Source of the DNA: JABDGM01 sp046349975
GTDB taxonomy: Bacteria > Planctomycetota > Planctomycetia > Pirellulales > Lacipirellulaceae
DNA: 64,000 nt
Assembly (NCBI GenBank): GCA_046349975.1
Contig: JAXMBH010000001.1
Location: 310,001 to 374,000, forward strand
Direction of reading: 5' to 3'
Below the pieces are notes generated by a model, which saw only the letters and a program-made list of their open reading frames with translations, made no database searches and was not told the DNA's origin. Positions within the stretch are counted from its first letter, which is position 1, and the number at the start of each line of letters is the position of its first letter. This document shows positions 35,435-44,417 of this stretch, in pieces. A program made the position numbers and the translations under genes.

Positions 35435-36238
35435 ATGCCCGCTGATTTCCTCCAACTCGCCGGCAAGCGCATCCTCGTGATGGGCGTCGCCAATCGCAAG
35501 AGTGTGGCTTGGCACGTGAGTCGCGTGCTGGTCGATGCCGGCGCGGAGGTGGTGTACGCGGTGCGGAGCGAAGCTCGGCGCGAGCAGGTGCAAGCGCTTG
35601 TTGGCAATGCGGCCGTTCTCGTTTGCGATGTCGAGCACGAAGACGAAATCGAGCGCTTGGCCAAAGACATAGGCGAGCGTTACGACCGGCTCGATGGCTT
35701 CCTGCACTCGATCGCCTTCGCCGATTACGCCGGCGAGCCGCGGCCGTTTCATGAAACCGCCAAACGCGACTTCCTGCGGGCGTTCGATATCTCCTGCTTC
35801 TCGCTGGTTGCCGTGTCCAACGCGCTCAAAAATCACTTTGCCAAAGATGCGTCAGTGGTAACTGTCTCGATTTCGACGACGACGATGGCCAGCGAAAACT
35901 ATGGCTATATGGCCCCCATCAAGGCCGCTCTCGACTCATCACTCGCTTTCCTTGCCAAGTCGTTCAGCCGATTCTCGAACGTCCGCTTCAATGCTGTCGC
36001 CCCGGGACTGCTGAAGACCTCGGCCTCGGCCGGCATTCCGGGCTACGTCGATTCCTATCTCTATGCCGAGCAAGCCACGCTGCGCAAGCAGGCCGTTCGC
36101 ACTGAAGAAGCCGCGAACGTGGCGGCCTTTTTGCTAAGCCCGCGCTCCAGCGGCCTCAATGCCCAGCGGATCATCGTCGACGCCGGTATGAGCACGAACT
36201 ACTTCGATGCCGACCTCATCAAAGCGGCGTTGAAATAG
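35435..36238 (+). CDS. fabI: enoyl-ACP reductase, FabI-like
   Basis: Short-chain dehydrogenase-type enoyl-ACP reductase of 267 residues. It shows the GVANRKSVAW nucleotide loop (17-26), the SIAFA strand and the YX6K active site at Y156 and K163 (YGYMAPIK), matching the FabI spacing. It reduces the trans-2-enoyl chain. It could be housekeeping or specific to this cluster. ATG 35435 has no Shine-Dalgarno, with a repeat element just upstream. If the product is to stay unsaturated, this enzyme must act at selected cycles only. Confidence 0.9.
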   Translation: MPADFLQLAGKRILVMGVANRKSVAWHVSRVLVDAGAEVVYAVRSEARREQVQALVGNAAVLVCDVEHEDEIERLAKDIGERYDRLDGFLHSIAFADYAGEPRPFHETAKRDFLRAFDISCFSLVAVSNALKNHFAKDASVVTVSISTTTMASENYGYMAPIKAALDSSLAFLAKSFSRFSNVRFNAVAPGLLKTSASAGIPGYVDSYLYAEQATLRKQAVRTEEAANVAAFLLSPRSSGLNAQRIIVDAGMSTNYFDADLIKAALK

Positions 36239-36258
36239 CTCGACATCATATTTTTCAC

Positions 36259-36353
<95 letters not shown>

Positions 36354-36692
36354 ATGGCGGGTTTGGGCTTACCGCGTTCGTTCTCCAGCCAACCCGAATA
36401 GGCCCGAATTCGCCCGTTTTGCGCGCCAACTGCTGGTCGACTGCTATCAGCCATGCTATTCTGTAAGGTAGGGCGAGAGCTGCCCATAGTGCTTCCAGCG
36501 AGGCACTTAGGATGATTGCTCGTTGGCCACATTCGTGGATGGCTGGGATGGATCCTAACGGAACAGAAATTGTAGGCGATCACTCTTCTTGTCGCACCCA
36601 GGGCGGAACCGGCGCGATGTGGGGCGCGGTCGCGCTGCGGCGTTTTTCGGCCGCCGACTGACCACGGCTCTTTTGTTTGAACTTGGGACGCA

Positions 36693-38360
36693 ATGACCAA
36701 GGTGGGCACCAACAAGTTGCTCGACCTGTTACGACGTAGCAACCTCGTCGAAGAGGCCAAGCTCACGGCGTTTCTCGAGAAGGCCACGCGCGCCCACGGC
36801 GAAGCGGCGATCGAAGATCAGAATCGCCTCGCCGAACTCTTGATCGAAGACGGCCTCGTCACGCGTTGGCAGGCCGATAAATTGCTCGCGGGCAAGCACA
36901 AAGGCTTCCGGCTCGGCAAGTACAAGTTGCTGGGTCAAATCGGCAAAGGTGGCATGAGCAGCGTGTACCTCGCGGAGCATGAGATGATGCGCGCTCGCCG
37001 CGCGATCAAGGTGCTGCCGCGAAATCGAGTTGGCGATTCCTCGTATCTGGAACGCTTCCGGTTGGAAGCCCGGGCGGTTGCGAAGCTCGATGACCCGAAC
37101 ATCGTTCGCGCGTACGATATCGACAATGAGGGTGACGTCCACTACATCGTGATGGAGTACGTGGACGGCCAGGACCTGCACCAAACAGTCGTCGGCCAGG
37201 GCCCGCTCGATTACGACACGGCCGCCGATTACATCGCCCAAGTCGCCAACGGCCTGCAACACGCCCACGAAATGGGCCTTGTGCATCGCGACATCAAGCC
37301 GGCGAATTGCCTCGTCGACAAGCACGGCACCGTGAAGCTGCTGGACCTCGGCCTCGCGAAGCTCACAGAAGACGACCAGGCTTCGCTCACGATGGCGAAC
37401 GAAGAGAATGTGCTGGGCACGGCCGATTACCTTGCGCCGGAGCAGGCGCTTAACAGCCATGAGGCTGACAGCCGGTCCGATATTTATAGCCTCGGCTGCA
37501 CGCTGTATTTCTTGCTCACGGGCAGCCCGCCATTTCCGGAAGGCTCGATTTCCGAACGGCTGCTCAAGCATCAAACGGCCCGGCCGGACTCGATCTTCAA
37601 AACGCGGCCCGACGCGCCGCCGTCGCTTGTCGAGATCTGCGAGATCATGATGTCGAAGAAGCCGGCGGATCGCTTCCAGTCGGCCGGCGAAGTGGCGGTC
37701 CAGCTGAAAGCCTGGTTGGCTGATCGCGGTAAGTCGCTCGGTGGCGGGACGATCGAACCGGCGGATCCGAATGCCGGTATCGGCGTGGGCAGCGGCGTGT
37801 TCACGCGCTTTTCGCTGGGGCTGCCGGCGCCGTCATCGGTCAAGAAGCCCGCATCTGGCAGCAGCCGCACCGTGACAGTTTCCGATAAGGACACTAAAAA
37901 GCTTGATGAGAAGACGGGCGGCGGGCACGAGGACGAAATCGGCCTCGCGCCGCTGGATGAAGAAGACGTTCTTGGTGTTGCCAACCGCCGGCCGGTGCAG
38001 AAGAAGCCGGGGTCGGGGTCGGATAAGCAGACGGCATCTACCAGCGACCTGGCGACATCGAGCGATGTTGGCAAGGGCAGCTCGAAAATTGGCCCGCCGT
38101 CAGGAGCGAGCAAGTCGAAAGGGCCGGGCTCGGGCGGCTCTGGTAAGTCCAAATCGTTACTCGAAGAAGAACTTGCGGATCCTGAATTGGATCACATCAA
38201 GCGTAAGATCGCTCAGCGGGCCCAATTCAATCCGCTGCAACCGCCGAATTATGTGCCGCCCAGCCACGGGCCTTCGTGGGTCGTGTGGGCTGGTGTCGGC
38301 GCCGCGGTGATTGTCGTGCTCGCGATTATTCTGTTGATCGTGCTCACGGGATCGCCGTAG
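36693..38360 (+). CDS. Membrane-anchored Ser/Thr protein kinase
   Basis: Hanks-type kinase of 555 residues. An N-terminal helical segment (about 5-68, with LLIEDGLVTRWQADKLLAGK) is the planctomycete kinase leader. The kinase domain covers about 78-345: GQIGKGGMSSVYL glycine loop, K106, HRDIKPAN with D200, and DLG (218-220) in place of DFG. Residues 350-530 are Ser/Gly/Lys-rich and disordered. A single C-terminal membrane helix (about 533-551) anchors it with the kinase inside. It lies within the acyl cluster, and its target is unknown. Confidence 0.93.
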   Translation: MTKVGTNKLLDLLRRSNLVEEAKLTAFLEKATRAHGEAAIEDQNRLAELLIEDGLVTRWQADKLLAGKHKGFRLGKYKLLGQIGKGGMSSVYLAEHEMMRARRAIKVLPRNRVGDSSYLERFRLEARAVAKLDDPNIVRAYDIDNEGDVHYIVMEYVDGQDLHQTVVGQGPLDYDTAADYIAQVANGLQHAHEMGLVHRDIKPANCLVDKHGTVKLLDLGLAKLTEDDQASLTMANEENVLGTADYLAPEQALNSHEADSRSDIYSLGCTLYFLLTGSPPFPEGSISERLLKHQTARPDSIFKTRPDAPPSLVEICEIMMSKKPADRFQSAGEVAVQLKAWLADRGKSLGGGTIEPADPNAGIGVGSGVFTRFSLGLPAPSSVKKPASGSSRTVTVSDKDTKKLDEKTGGGHEDEIGLAPLDEEDVLGVANRRPVQKKPGSGSDKQTASTSDLATSSDVGKGSSKIGPPSGASKSKGPGSGGSGKSKSLLEEELADPELDHIKRKIAQRAQFNPLQPPNYVPPSHGPSWVVWAGVGAAVIVVLAIILLIVLTGSP

Positions 38361-38394
38361 TTGGAAACGCTTTAATCCAAGCGAAATGCACGGC

Positions 38395-38480
38395 GTGCCA
38401 GGGGTCGAGCGCAGCCCTCAGTGAACTGCCAGTGTAGCGTCGGGCACTGGGGGCTCGCCTGCGGCTCGACCCCAGCCACT
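38395..38480. repeat. GGGTCGAGC-family palindrome, degenerate copy
   Basis: Left arm 38395-38422 is partly degraded; right arm 38446-38480 (GGCTCGACCCCAGCCACT at its end) is well kept. Located between convergent kinase and KAS III-like genes. Confidence 0.75.
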
Positions 38481-38533
38481 CAGTGGAATGGTGCGCTATC
38501 CAGTAGAAAGCGGCCGAATTCTTGCGAATTCAG

Positions 38534-39622
38534 CTACGTCGAGGCACCGGCTTTCGCTTTGGGATGGGCGACTTCAGATTGCGCAGCGAGCGACTTCTGC
38601 CATTCGACGGCGAGCATTAGGCAGTTGATGCCGGAGCCAATGCCGAGCATCGCCACGCGGTCGTCTTTGTGCAAACGCCCCGCTTCGATGCCCAAGGCCA
38701 TCGTGATCGGTAGCGCAGCCGAGCCGGTATTGCCGAGGGTTTCGAGCGTGGCGAAGTCGATGCGCGGATTGAGGCCGAGCGAATCGAACATCAGCTTGCG
38801 ATGCGCGACGCCGACCTGGTGGCAAAACGTGCGGTCGATGTCATCCGGCTCCCAGCCGGCCGCGGCGAGGAAGCGTTCGAACGTATTTGCGCCGGCGGCG
38901 ATGCCACGCCGCAGCAGCTCTTCGCTGTCAGTCCGCATGATCGTTTCGAGGCCCTCGCTCTGGCAGAGGTCGTGCTGGCTCGTGTCGCACTGCACGACCG
39001 CCGTCGTGAACCGATTGCCTGTGCGGCTCAGTTCTTCGTCGCACAGCACGATCGCGACGCTGGCCGCTCCGATTGTGAGGCTGGCAATGTAGTCTTTCAC
39101 GGTGTCACGCGTCAGCGACCTGTTCGTGTTGAGCAGCTCGATCGTGTTGTCGACGAGCGCCCGGCCGCACTCGGTGCCGACGACGACGCCCGCGCGAATC
39201 TGCCCGAGCTCGATCATGCTGGCGATTTGCACCATGCCGTTGAGCAGGCCGAGGCAGGCATTGGAGACGTCATAAATCATTGCCTCGTTCGGCAGATCGA
39301 GGCCGTGATGCACGCGGCAGGCGGTGGCCGGTTCGAGGAAATCGCGGCACACCGAGCCGTGAATGAGCGCGCCGAAGTATCGGGTATCGATGCCGCTCGA
39401 TTCAATGGCTTTGCGGGCCGACTCGATGCTGACCGTGCTCGGCCGCGTGCCGGGCGGAAAAAACCGCCGCTCGCGGATGCCGGTCATCAGTTCGAGTCGC
39501 CCCTCAGGCAGTCGCAGACGCTCGTACAGCGGCGCGAGACGGCGTTCGAGCTCGTTGGTCGAGACGACCTCCTCGGGGAGCGTGTAGCCGAAAGATTCAA
39601 TGCAAACGCGGCGAAAGTGCAT
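38534..39622 (-). CDS. KAS III/FabH-like ketoacyl synthase
   Basis: Thiolase-fold initiating synthase of 362 residues. The active-site triad is C123 (VSNACLG), H268 (FCHQVGVAH) and N298 (LGNTGSAALP). FabH uses acyl-CoA to prime chain synthesis. Divergence from housekeeping FabH and proximity to KAS, ACP, FabZ and FabI genes suggest it primes or condenses a special acyl chain. It could also be OleA-like, joining two chains. ATG 39622 is preferred; the upstream open frame passes through a repeat arm. Confidence 0.88.
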   Translation of the reverse strand: MHFRRVCIESFGYTLPEEVVSTNELERRLAPLYERLRLPEGRLELMTGIRERRFFPPGTRPSTVSIESARKAIESSGIDTRYFGALIHGSVCRDFLEPATACRVHHGLDLPNEAMIYDVSNACLGLLNGMVQIASMIELGQIRAGVVVGTECGRALVDNTIELLNTNRSLTRDTVKDYIASLTIGAASVAIVLCDEELSRTGNRFTTAVVQCDTSQHDLCQSEGLETIMRTDSEELLRRGIAAGANTFERFLAAAGWEPDDIDRTFCHQVGVAHRKLMFDSLGLNPRIDFATLETLGNTGSAALPITMALGIEAGRLHKDDRVAMLGIGSGINCLMLAVEWQKSLAAQSEVAHPKAKAGAST

Positions 39623-39855
39623 GGTGGGCTGCGAGGAATTAGGAACGAGGATCGAGCGAAGAATTCTATGGCCGTGGCAGGTAAGGGCAACGCGAACAGC
39701 CGCCATTTTGAACATAGCCGACCTGGCGGCGGCCGTAAATCGGCGGGGGAAACCACGGTCGCGATCGGCGACCGCGAGCTTGCTGCGGCAATGCGAATTC
39801 CACGGCAACCGCGACAAGAGTACATTACGAAAAGTGTCTCGCAGGAGTTTCGATC

Positions 39856-40626
39856 ATGTGTATTTTCAGCCGACAGCCATCGGCGGATTTAGAGCAAGGG
39901 CACTCACGCCAGTCGCTCCGCTATGCCGGCCTAGCGTTTGCGATTTTCTTTCCGACGCTCATCACCTGGGGCTACATCGTCTTCGCCGAGCGCTATTCGA
40001 CTGGCATTCAGCAAACGGTTTACCTGACCGCTAAGGTCATCCAATTCGCATTTCCGGCGGTGTGGGCCTATTTCATCCTGCGGGAGCCCTTGCGTACATC
40101 GCGCCCAACGACGAGTGGCCTGCTCATGGGCATTGCCTTCGGCACGGTGGTAGCGGGAGCGGGAGTAGCTATTTTTAACCTGTTCCTTCGCGGTAACCCG
40201 GTGTTCACCTCGGCCGCCGGGTTGATCCAAACCAAGATCGTCGCTTTCGGCATCGATAGCGACGTTAAATACTTCCTGCTCGCCGGATTCTACTCGCTAT
40301 TTCACTCGCTGCTCGAAGAGTATTACTGGCGATGGTTCGTGTTTCAGCAGCTGCGTAGGGTCCTGCCGCTGTGGGCGGCTGTCGTTGTGTCGGGCGTGGC
40401 CTTTACGCTGCATCACGTTGTCGTACTGGTCGTATATTTCAAGACGCAGTACCTGCTGATTGCTGTGCTGGCCTTCGCCGTGGCGATTGGCGGCTGGTTT
40501 TGGGCATGGCTGTATTCACGCAGCAATTCGATTTTCGACACGTGGCTCAGCCATTTGCTGATTGATGCGGGGATTTTTTTTGGCGTGGGATTCGAGCTCG
40601 TGAAACCCCTTCTTATTGCCGGATAA
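39856..40626 (+). CDS. CPBP-family intramembrane metalloprotease
   Basis: Polytopic membrane protein of 256 residues with six to eight helices. It has the abi/CAAX protease motifs EEYYWRW (the EExxxR pair), FTLHH, and the C-terminal SHLLID. Such proteins cleave prenylated or membrane-embedded peptides; substrates in bacteria are mostly unknown. Good GCAGGAG upstream of ATG 39856. The 233 bp between it and the divergent KAS III-like gene hold one degenerate purine-rich arm. Confidence 0.88.
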   Translation: MCIFSRQPSADLEQGHSRQSLRYAGLAFAIFFPTLITWGYIVFAERYSTGIQQTVYLTAKVIQFAFPAVWAYFILREPLRTSRPTTSGLLMGIAFGTVVAGAGVAIFNLFLRGNPVFTSAAGLIQTKIVAFGIDSDVKYFLLAGFYSLFHSLLEEYYWRWFVFQQLRRVLPLWAAVVVSGVAFTLHHVVVLVVYFKTQYLLIAVLAFAVAIGGWFWAWLYSRSNSIFDTWLSHLLIDAGIFFGVGFELVKPLLIAG

Positions 40627-41170
40627 AATTTCCTCATAGGCTCGGCCTCGGTTCGAAAATCGCGCCGTAAATCGTGGCCGCATCCACCACAATTGCCGCG
40701 TGGATTGCTACATGCAATTGCAACAATTACATGATCTTGTGCTAGCAGTTGGCGGCGGAGCCCCAAAATATCCGGCCTCTTGTAAAGTGCTTAATCAGAC
40801 CTTAACCTTAGCACACTCTTGCACTCCTCAACGCCGCATGACACGGCCAAGCGAGAAAGGGAATTCTTCCAACCGGTGCCTTAGCAACACCTGGTTGACC
40901 GGCATGATTGCCGGTGCATGACTTGAGGTTTGGGGCCACGCGTTTGCTAGCGTCTGGCGGGCGCTGTGCGGCGGATCCTTCCGTTGTATTTCGTTCCGGC
41001 TGGTTTAGCCGTGGGCCAAGCTACATCTGTCCGGGCAGGCTCTGCAGCGCGAATGCATTTTTCAGATTCGGTGCGCTGTGCGTCTTCTCGTTCATAGCGG
41101 CAAGCCTCCTGGCATGTGGAAGGACTCCGAAGGGACGCGTCTGGACGACGCCCAACAAGGGAGTGCAAAC
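40627..41170. other. 544-bp gap without a gene
   Basis: No convincing frame on either strand. One short hairpin at 40898-40915 (ACCGGCATGATTGCCGGT). The last 60 bases lead to a good ribosome site (AAGGGAG) before 41171. Confidence 0.6.
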
Positions 41171-41917
41171 ATGACCAGCAAGCCATTCATTGGAATCAAC
41201 GCCGACTTTGCCAACGGAAACGGTGACAAGCCCAGCTTCACCTACCTCGCCACGGGGTATTACGACGCCGTTAGCAAAGTGGGCGGCATTCCAGTGATCC
41301 TTCCGCCGCTCGCTGATGACACCGATCTCGAAGAACTGCTCGACCGCCTGGACGGTGTGGTGCTCGTGGGGGGCGCCGATCTCGACCCGCGTCGCGACGG
41401 CTGGATGCTTCACCCAACTATTCGCTTGCTGGCGCAGCGCCGCGAGATCTTCGATCGCCGCTTGATGCGAATCATCTCGGAGCGGCGTATGCCCGTGTTC
41501 GGCATCGGCGCCGGCATGCAACTGCTCAACATTACGATGGGCGGCAACTTGCTGCTTCACATTCCCGAAGATCGCCCGGGCGCCCTGCCGCATCATGACC
41601 CGCTCGATCCGGCTCATCGCCACACGCTTGAAATCGCACCGAACTCACTCATGGAGCGGGTCTACGGCGATGGCGAGTTGCGTGTGAACAGCATGCACCA
41701 CATGGCCATCGATGACGTTGCGGATGGCTTCGAAGTGACGGCCCGCTGCCCGGATGGTATCGTGGAAGCGATCGAAAGCCGCATCCCCGATTGGTTCGCG
41801 ATCGGCACGCAGTTCCATCCGGAATCCGACACGGCCTCGGCACTCGACCTACGCGTGTTCGAGGAATTCGTGGAAGCCGTAAAGGAATCGGCGAACTCCG
41901 TGCGGTTGGTTGCGTAA
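41171..41917 (+). CDS. Class I glutamine-amidotransferase-like (C26) protein lacking the nucleophile
   Basis: A 248-residue homologue of gamma-glutamyl-GABA hydrolase PuuD. The fold motifs are intact: VLVGGADLDP near 65-73, the MQLLNI helix at 116-121 and QFHPES with H216 and E218. At the nucleophile elbow the usual GICRG reads GIGAG (111-115), so the catalytic cysteine is Gly113 and the usual Arg is Ala. It can hardly act as a canonical amidase. A binding or regulatory role is likely. ATG 41171 has AAGGGAG upstream. Confidence 0.85.
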   Translation: MTSKPFIGINADFANGNGDKPSFTYLATGYYDAVSKVGGIPVILPPLADDTDLEELLDRLDGVVLVGGADLDPRRDGWMLHPTIRLLAQRREIFDRRLMRIISERRMPVFGIGAGMQLLNITMGGNLLLHIPEDRPGALPHHDPLDPAHRHTLEIAPNSLMERVYGDGELRVNSMHHMAIDDVADGFEVTARCPDGIVEAIESRIPDWFAIGTQFHPESDTASALDLRVFEEFVEAVKESANSVRLVA

Positions 41918-41958
41918 AGCGTGTGTTCGCGATGGATGTGATTGAAATTTCATTTGGA

Positions 41959-41979
41959 CCCCCGGCCATTGGCCGGGGG
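41959..41979. repeat. Perfect GC-rich hairpin
   Basis: CCCCCGGCCA and its complement TGGCCGGGGG around a single T. About 40 bp past the previous stop, with no T-tract, so terminator function is uncertain. A weaker relative occurs near 62073-62092. Confidence 0.65.
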
Positions 41980-42067
41980 CTAAATGGGCAGGAGTAGTCT
42001 GATCAGATGCGGCTCGGCGACACAGGGATGTGGTCGCCGGGCCGCTCTTGTTTGCGCGAGTGATGAA

Positions 42068-42541
42068 TTGTTTTCGTTGGAATTGACTTGTACGAACTGC
42101 GGTTGGCGGACCGTGTGCGGGCGCGACGAGGCCATCGGTCGCCTGCGCGTAATGGGCTCGCTGCGGCGTGAAAAGGAACCGGAGGGCGAGGTCGTCGCGG
42201 AGCTGCTCATCGACACCGCGCCGCGGATGACGTGCCCGCTCTGCAAGGAGAAGCGGCTCGTGGCGCGGCCATCGACCGACGACGTCGCCGACGACGATTG
42301 GCAAGCCGCCGTGCTGTGCGAAATCTGCCGCGAACCGATCGATCCGGAGCGGCTCGAAGTGCTTCCCGGCACGAAGCGGTGTGCGAAGTGCCAGGGGAAA
42401 TCCGAGGCAGGCACGCTTGATGAGTTCGAGCCAGAGTATTGTCCGAATTGCGGCGCGCTGGTGGAAGTTCGCGTGAGCCGCGGCGGTGGGATCACGCGGT
42501 ACAAGCGCGTGTGCACGGGCGATCCGCCGTGTCGACTGTAG
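42068..42541 (+). CDS. Zinc-ribbon protein with DksA/TraR-like cysteine motif
   Basis: A 157-residue protein with three cysteine clusters: CTNCGW with a following CGRD, TCPLCKE, and CEICREPIDPERLEVLPGTK with CAKC, the last like the C-terminal zinc finger of DksA/TraR. A fourth CPNCG pair lies near the end. Function unknown; RNA polymerase or nucleic-acid contact is possible. The start is uncertain: TTG 42068 precedes the conserved LTCTNCGWRTVCG, while an ATG at 41984 adds 28 poorly protein-like residues next to a hairpin. Confidence 0.65.
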   Translation: MFSLELTCTNCGWRTVCGRDEAIGRLRVMGSLRREKEPEGEVVAELLIDTAPRMTCPLCKEKRLVARPSTDDVADDDWQAAVLCEICREPIDPERLEVLPGTKRCAKCQGKSEAGTLDEFEPEYCPNCGALVEVRVSRGGGITRYKRVCTGDPPCRL

Positions 42542-42641
42542 GCGAGCCTCTTCGAGAATCGCACTGACGTACTTTGCGAAATAGAAAAATTCAATCCGGC
42601 GGGTGATGCCCTCGGTGCGAGGCTCGGAGAGCCTCGCCTAC
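42540..42641. repeat. TAGGCGAGCCTC inverted repeat spanning two stop codons
   Basis: Left arm about 42540-42558 and right arm 42623-42640 (CTCGGAGAGCCTCGCCTA). The right arm contains the TAG stop of the minus-strand deaminase, and the left arm touches the stop of the zinc-ribbon gene. Confidence 0.75.
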
Positions 42642-43078
42642 ACTTCTCCGATGTCCTCATTCCACAACTCCGGCCGCGCGGCGATGAAATCTTCCATCAA
42701 CTTAACGCATTCGGGGTCATCGATTATTTCGAGCGTCACGCCGCGGGAGCGGACATAGTCTTCCGGTCCCTGAAACGTGCGATTCTCGCCAATGACGATT
42801 TTGGGAATACGATAGAGCAGGGCGGTGCCGCTGCACATGTCGCACGGCGAGAGCGTGGAGTACAGCACGGCCCGGCGATAGTCGCGGGGCTTCAAACGCC
42901 CGGCGTTTTCGAGGCAGTCCATTTCGGCGTGCAGAATCGCACTGCCGTTCTGTACGCGGCGGTTGTGCCCGCGGCCGACGACCTGCCCGGCGACGACGAG
43001 CACCGAGCCGATGGGAATACCGCCCTTCGCGAGACCGAGGCGGGCTTCTTCGAGGGCGAGTTGCAGGAATGGGTCCAT
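42638..43078 (-). CDS. Cytidine/cytosine deaminase-family nucleoside deaminase
   Basis: A 146-residue zinc-dependent deaminase. HAEMDC supplies the zinc histidine and catalytic Glu, and PCDMCSG the two zinc cysteines. Length and the sequence NRRVQNGSAILHAE suggest the fungal-type cytosine deaminase or guanine deaminase subgroup, so a base or nucleoside substrate is likely. ATG 43078. It is convergent with the zinc-ribbon gene. Confidence 0.9.
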   Translation of the reverse strand: MDPFLQLALEEARLGLAKGGIPIGSVLVVAGQVVGRGHNRRVQNGSAILHAEMDCLENAGRLKPRDYRRAVLYSTLSPCDMCSGTALLYRIPKIVIGENRTFQGPEDYVRSRGVTLEIIDDPECVKLMEDFIAARPELWNEDIGEV

Positions 43079-43332
43079 GTTGATTCGGCTGAATTGGTTC
43101 GTACGTTGGAAATGATTCCAGAGCTGCGACGTAAACGGCTGTTAATAGCCGCAGCCGGCAGGTTCGCGGCTGCCGTACCGCGAGGTGCCGGCTTCCGCCT
43201 GCGGCTAATGTCGGTTGTTTCGATTGTGCGAGGCCCATCCCGGCCCCTGGTGGCGAAATGGCGGCCCGCCAACTATCCTAAAGCGGTACGTATAGCACAT
43301 TTTCGCCTCGTTTCCTAACCTGATTGACATCG

Positions 43333-44253
43333 ATGTTTATTGCTTCTCTCTTTGGCGTGCGGCGACGCGTGGCCGTGCGGTCCGCCGTTCTGTTGATGAC
43401 GGTTGTGGGCATCTGCGCTGGCAGCCGTGCGAGCGAGATGACCGACGCCGGCGACTTCGCGGAAGTCGGCGCCGCGGTCATCAAGTATGCGCACAAGGTC
43501 GACCCCGCACGCATCTTGCTCGTGCTTGATATCGACAACACGCTTTTGGCGATGAACAACCCGCTCGGCAGCGATCAATGGTTCGAGTGGCAGAGGTTCA
43601 TCATCAAGAACGAACCGAAGTCGAAGCAGCGCGTGGCCGACACGTTCGAAGGTTTGCTCGAGGCCCAAGGCCTGCTCTATAACCTTTCGCACATGCACCC
43701 GCCGCAAGTGAATTTGCCGGGACTCGTGCGGAAGTTGCAGGCGATGGGAATTCGCACGCTGGTGCTCACGTCGCGCGGGCCCGAGTATCGCTCGGCGACC
43801 GAGCGCGAGTTCAAACTCAACGGCTACGACTTCTCCAAGTCGGCACTGCCGGCGAAGCAACTGCCGAACGGCGAGTTCATGCCGTACGATCCGGCGAACC
43901 CGGAACAGGATGGGCTCACCAAAGACGAAATCGCGATGTTCGGTTTGAAAGACCCGAAGCCGGTCACCTACGAGCACGGCATTCTCATGACGGCGGGCCA
44001 GCACAAAGGCGCGATGCTGCTCACGCTGCTGCACGACGCCCGCGAAAACGTCGACGCCGTCGTCTACGACGACGACAACATTCGCCACGTGGCGAATGTA
44101 TATGCGGCCTTGCTCGCCCGCGGCATCGAGATCACGGCGTTTCACTACACGGCGGAAGATGTGAACGTCTCAAAGTTCGAATACGGCAGCAAGGACGATG
44201 TTACACGCCGCTGGCGCAAGCTAGAACAAACGTTAGAAGAAGTGCTCCAGTAG
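43333..44253 (+). CDS. Exported HAD-like protein, DUF2608 type
   Basis: A 306-residue secreted protein. A signal peptide (VLLMTVVGICAGSRAS) precedes a HAD-like core: VLDIDNTLL as nucleophile motif, LTSRG as motif II and VYDDDNI as the Mg-binding motif. This pattern matches DUF2608 proteins, which are periplasmic phosphatase-like proteins of unknown substrate. ATG 43333 is preferred over the TTG nine bases upstream. Confidence 0.82.
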   Translation: MFIASLFGVRRRVAVRSAVLLMTVVGICAGSRASEMTDAGDFAEVGAAVIKYAHKVDPARILLVLDIDNTLLAMNNPLGSDQWFEWQRFIIKNEPKSKQRVADTFEGLLEAQGLLYNLSHMHPPQVNLPGLVRKLQAMGIRTLVLTSRGPEYRSATEREFKLNGYDFSKSALPAKQLPNGEFMPYDPANPEQDGLTKDEIAMFGLKDPKPVTYEHGILMTAGQHKGAMLLTLLHDARENVDAVVYDDDNIRHVANVYAALLARGIEITAFHYTAEDVNVSKFEYGSKDDVTRRWRKLEQTLEEVLQ

Positions 44254-44324
44254 GGTGACACTGCCCACCACGCCGCCCCACTTCGTTCCCACGTCGCAGA
44301 TCCGCTGTGAGCGCGGCAAGCGAA

Positions 44325-44380
44325 AATAGCCGGACCGCCATGCGGTCCGGAGACCGGCGAGCATGGCTCGCCGGCTATTT
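44325..44380. repeat. Double-hairpin AGCCGGACCGC element
   Basis: Two adjacent hairpins, CCGGACCGC/GCGGTCCGG and CCGGCGAGC/GCTCGCCGG, both around CAT/ATG centres, framed by AATAGCCGG and CCGGCTATT. It separates two convergent genes. A second copy is at 49386-49435 and a partial one at 21431. Confidence 0.85.
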
Positions 44381-44417
44381 CACCTTTTCACCCGCCCAAT
44401 CGAGCCACGACGACAAA

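Noticed and set aside
38801..39892. 363-residue plus-strand frame
   Set aside because: Antisense of the KAS III-like gene and a repeat arm.
40640..40670. GGTTCGAAAATC resembling a tRNA T-loop
   Set aside because: No acceptor, anticodon or D-arm pairing around it; not a tRNA.
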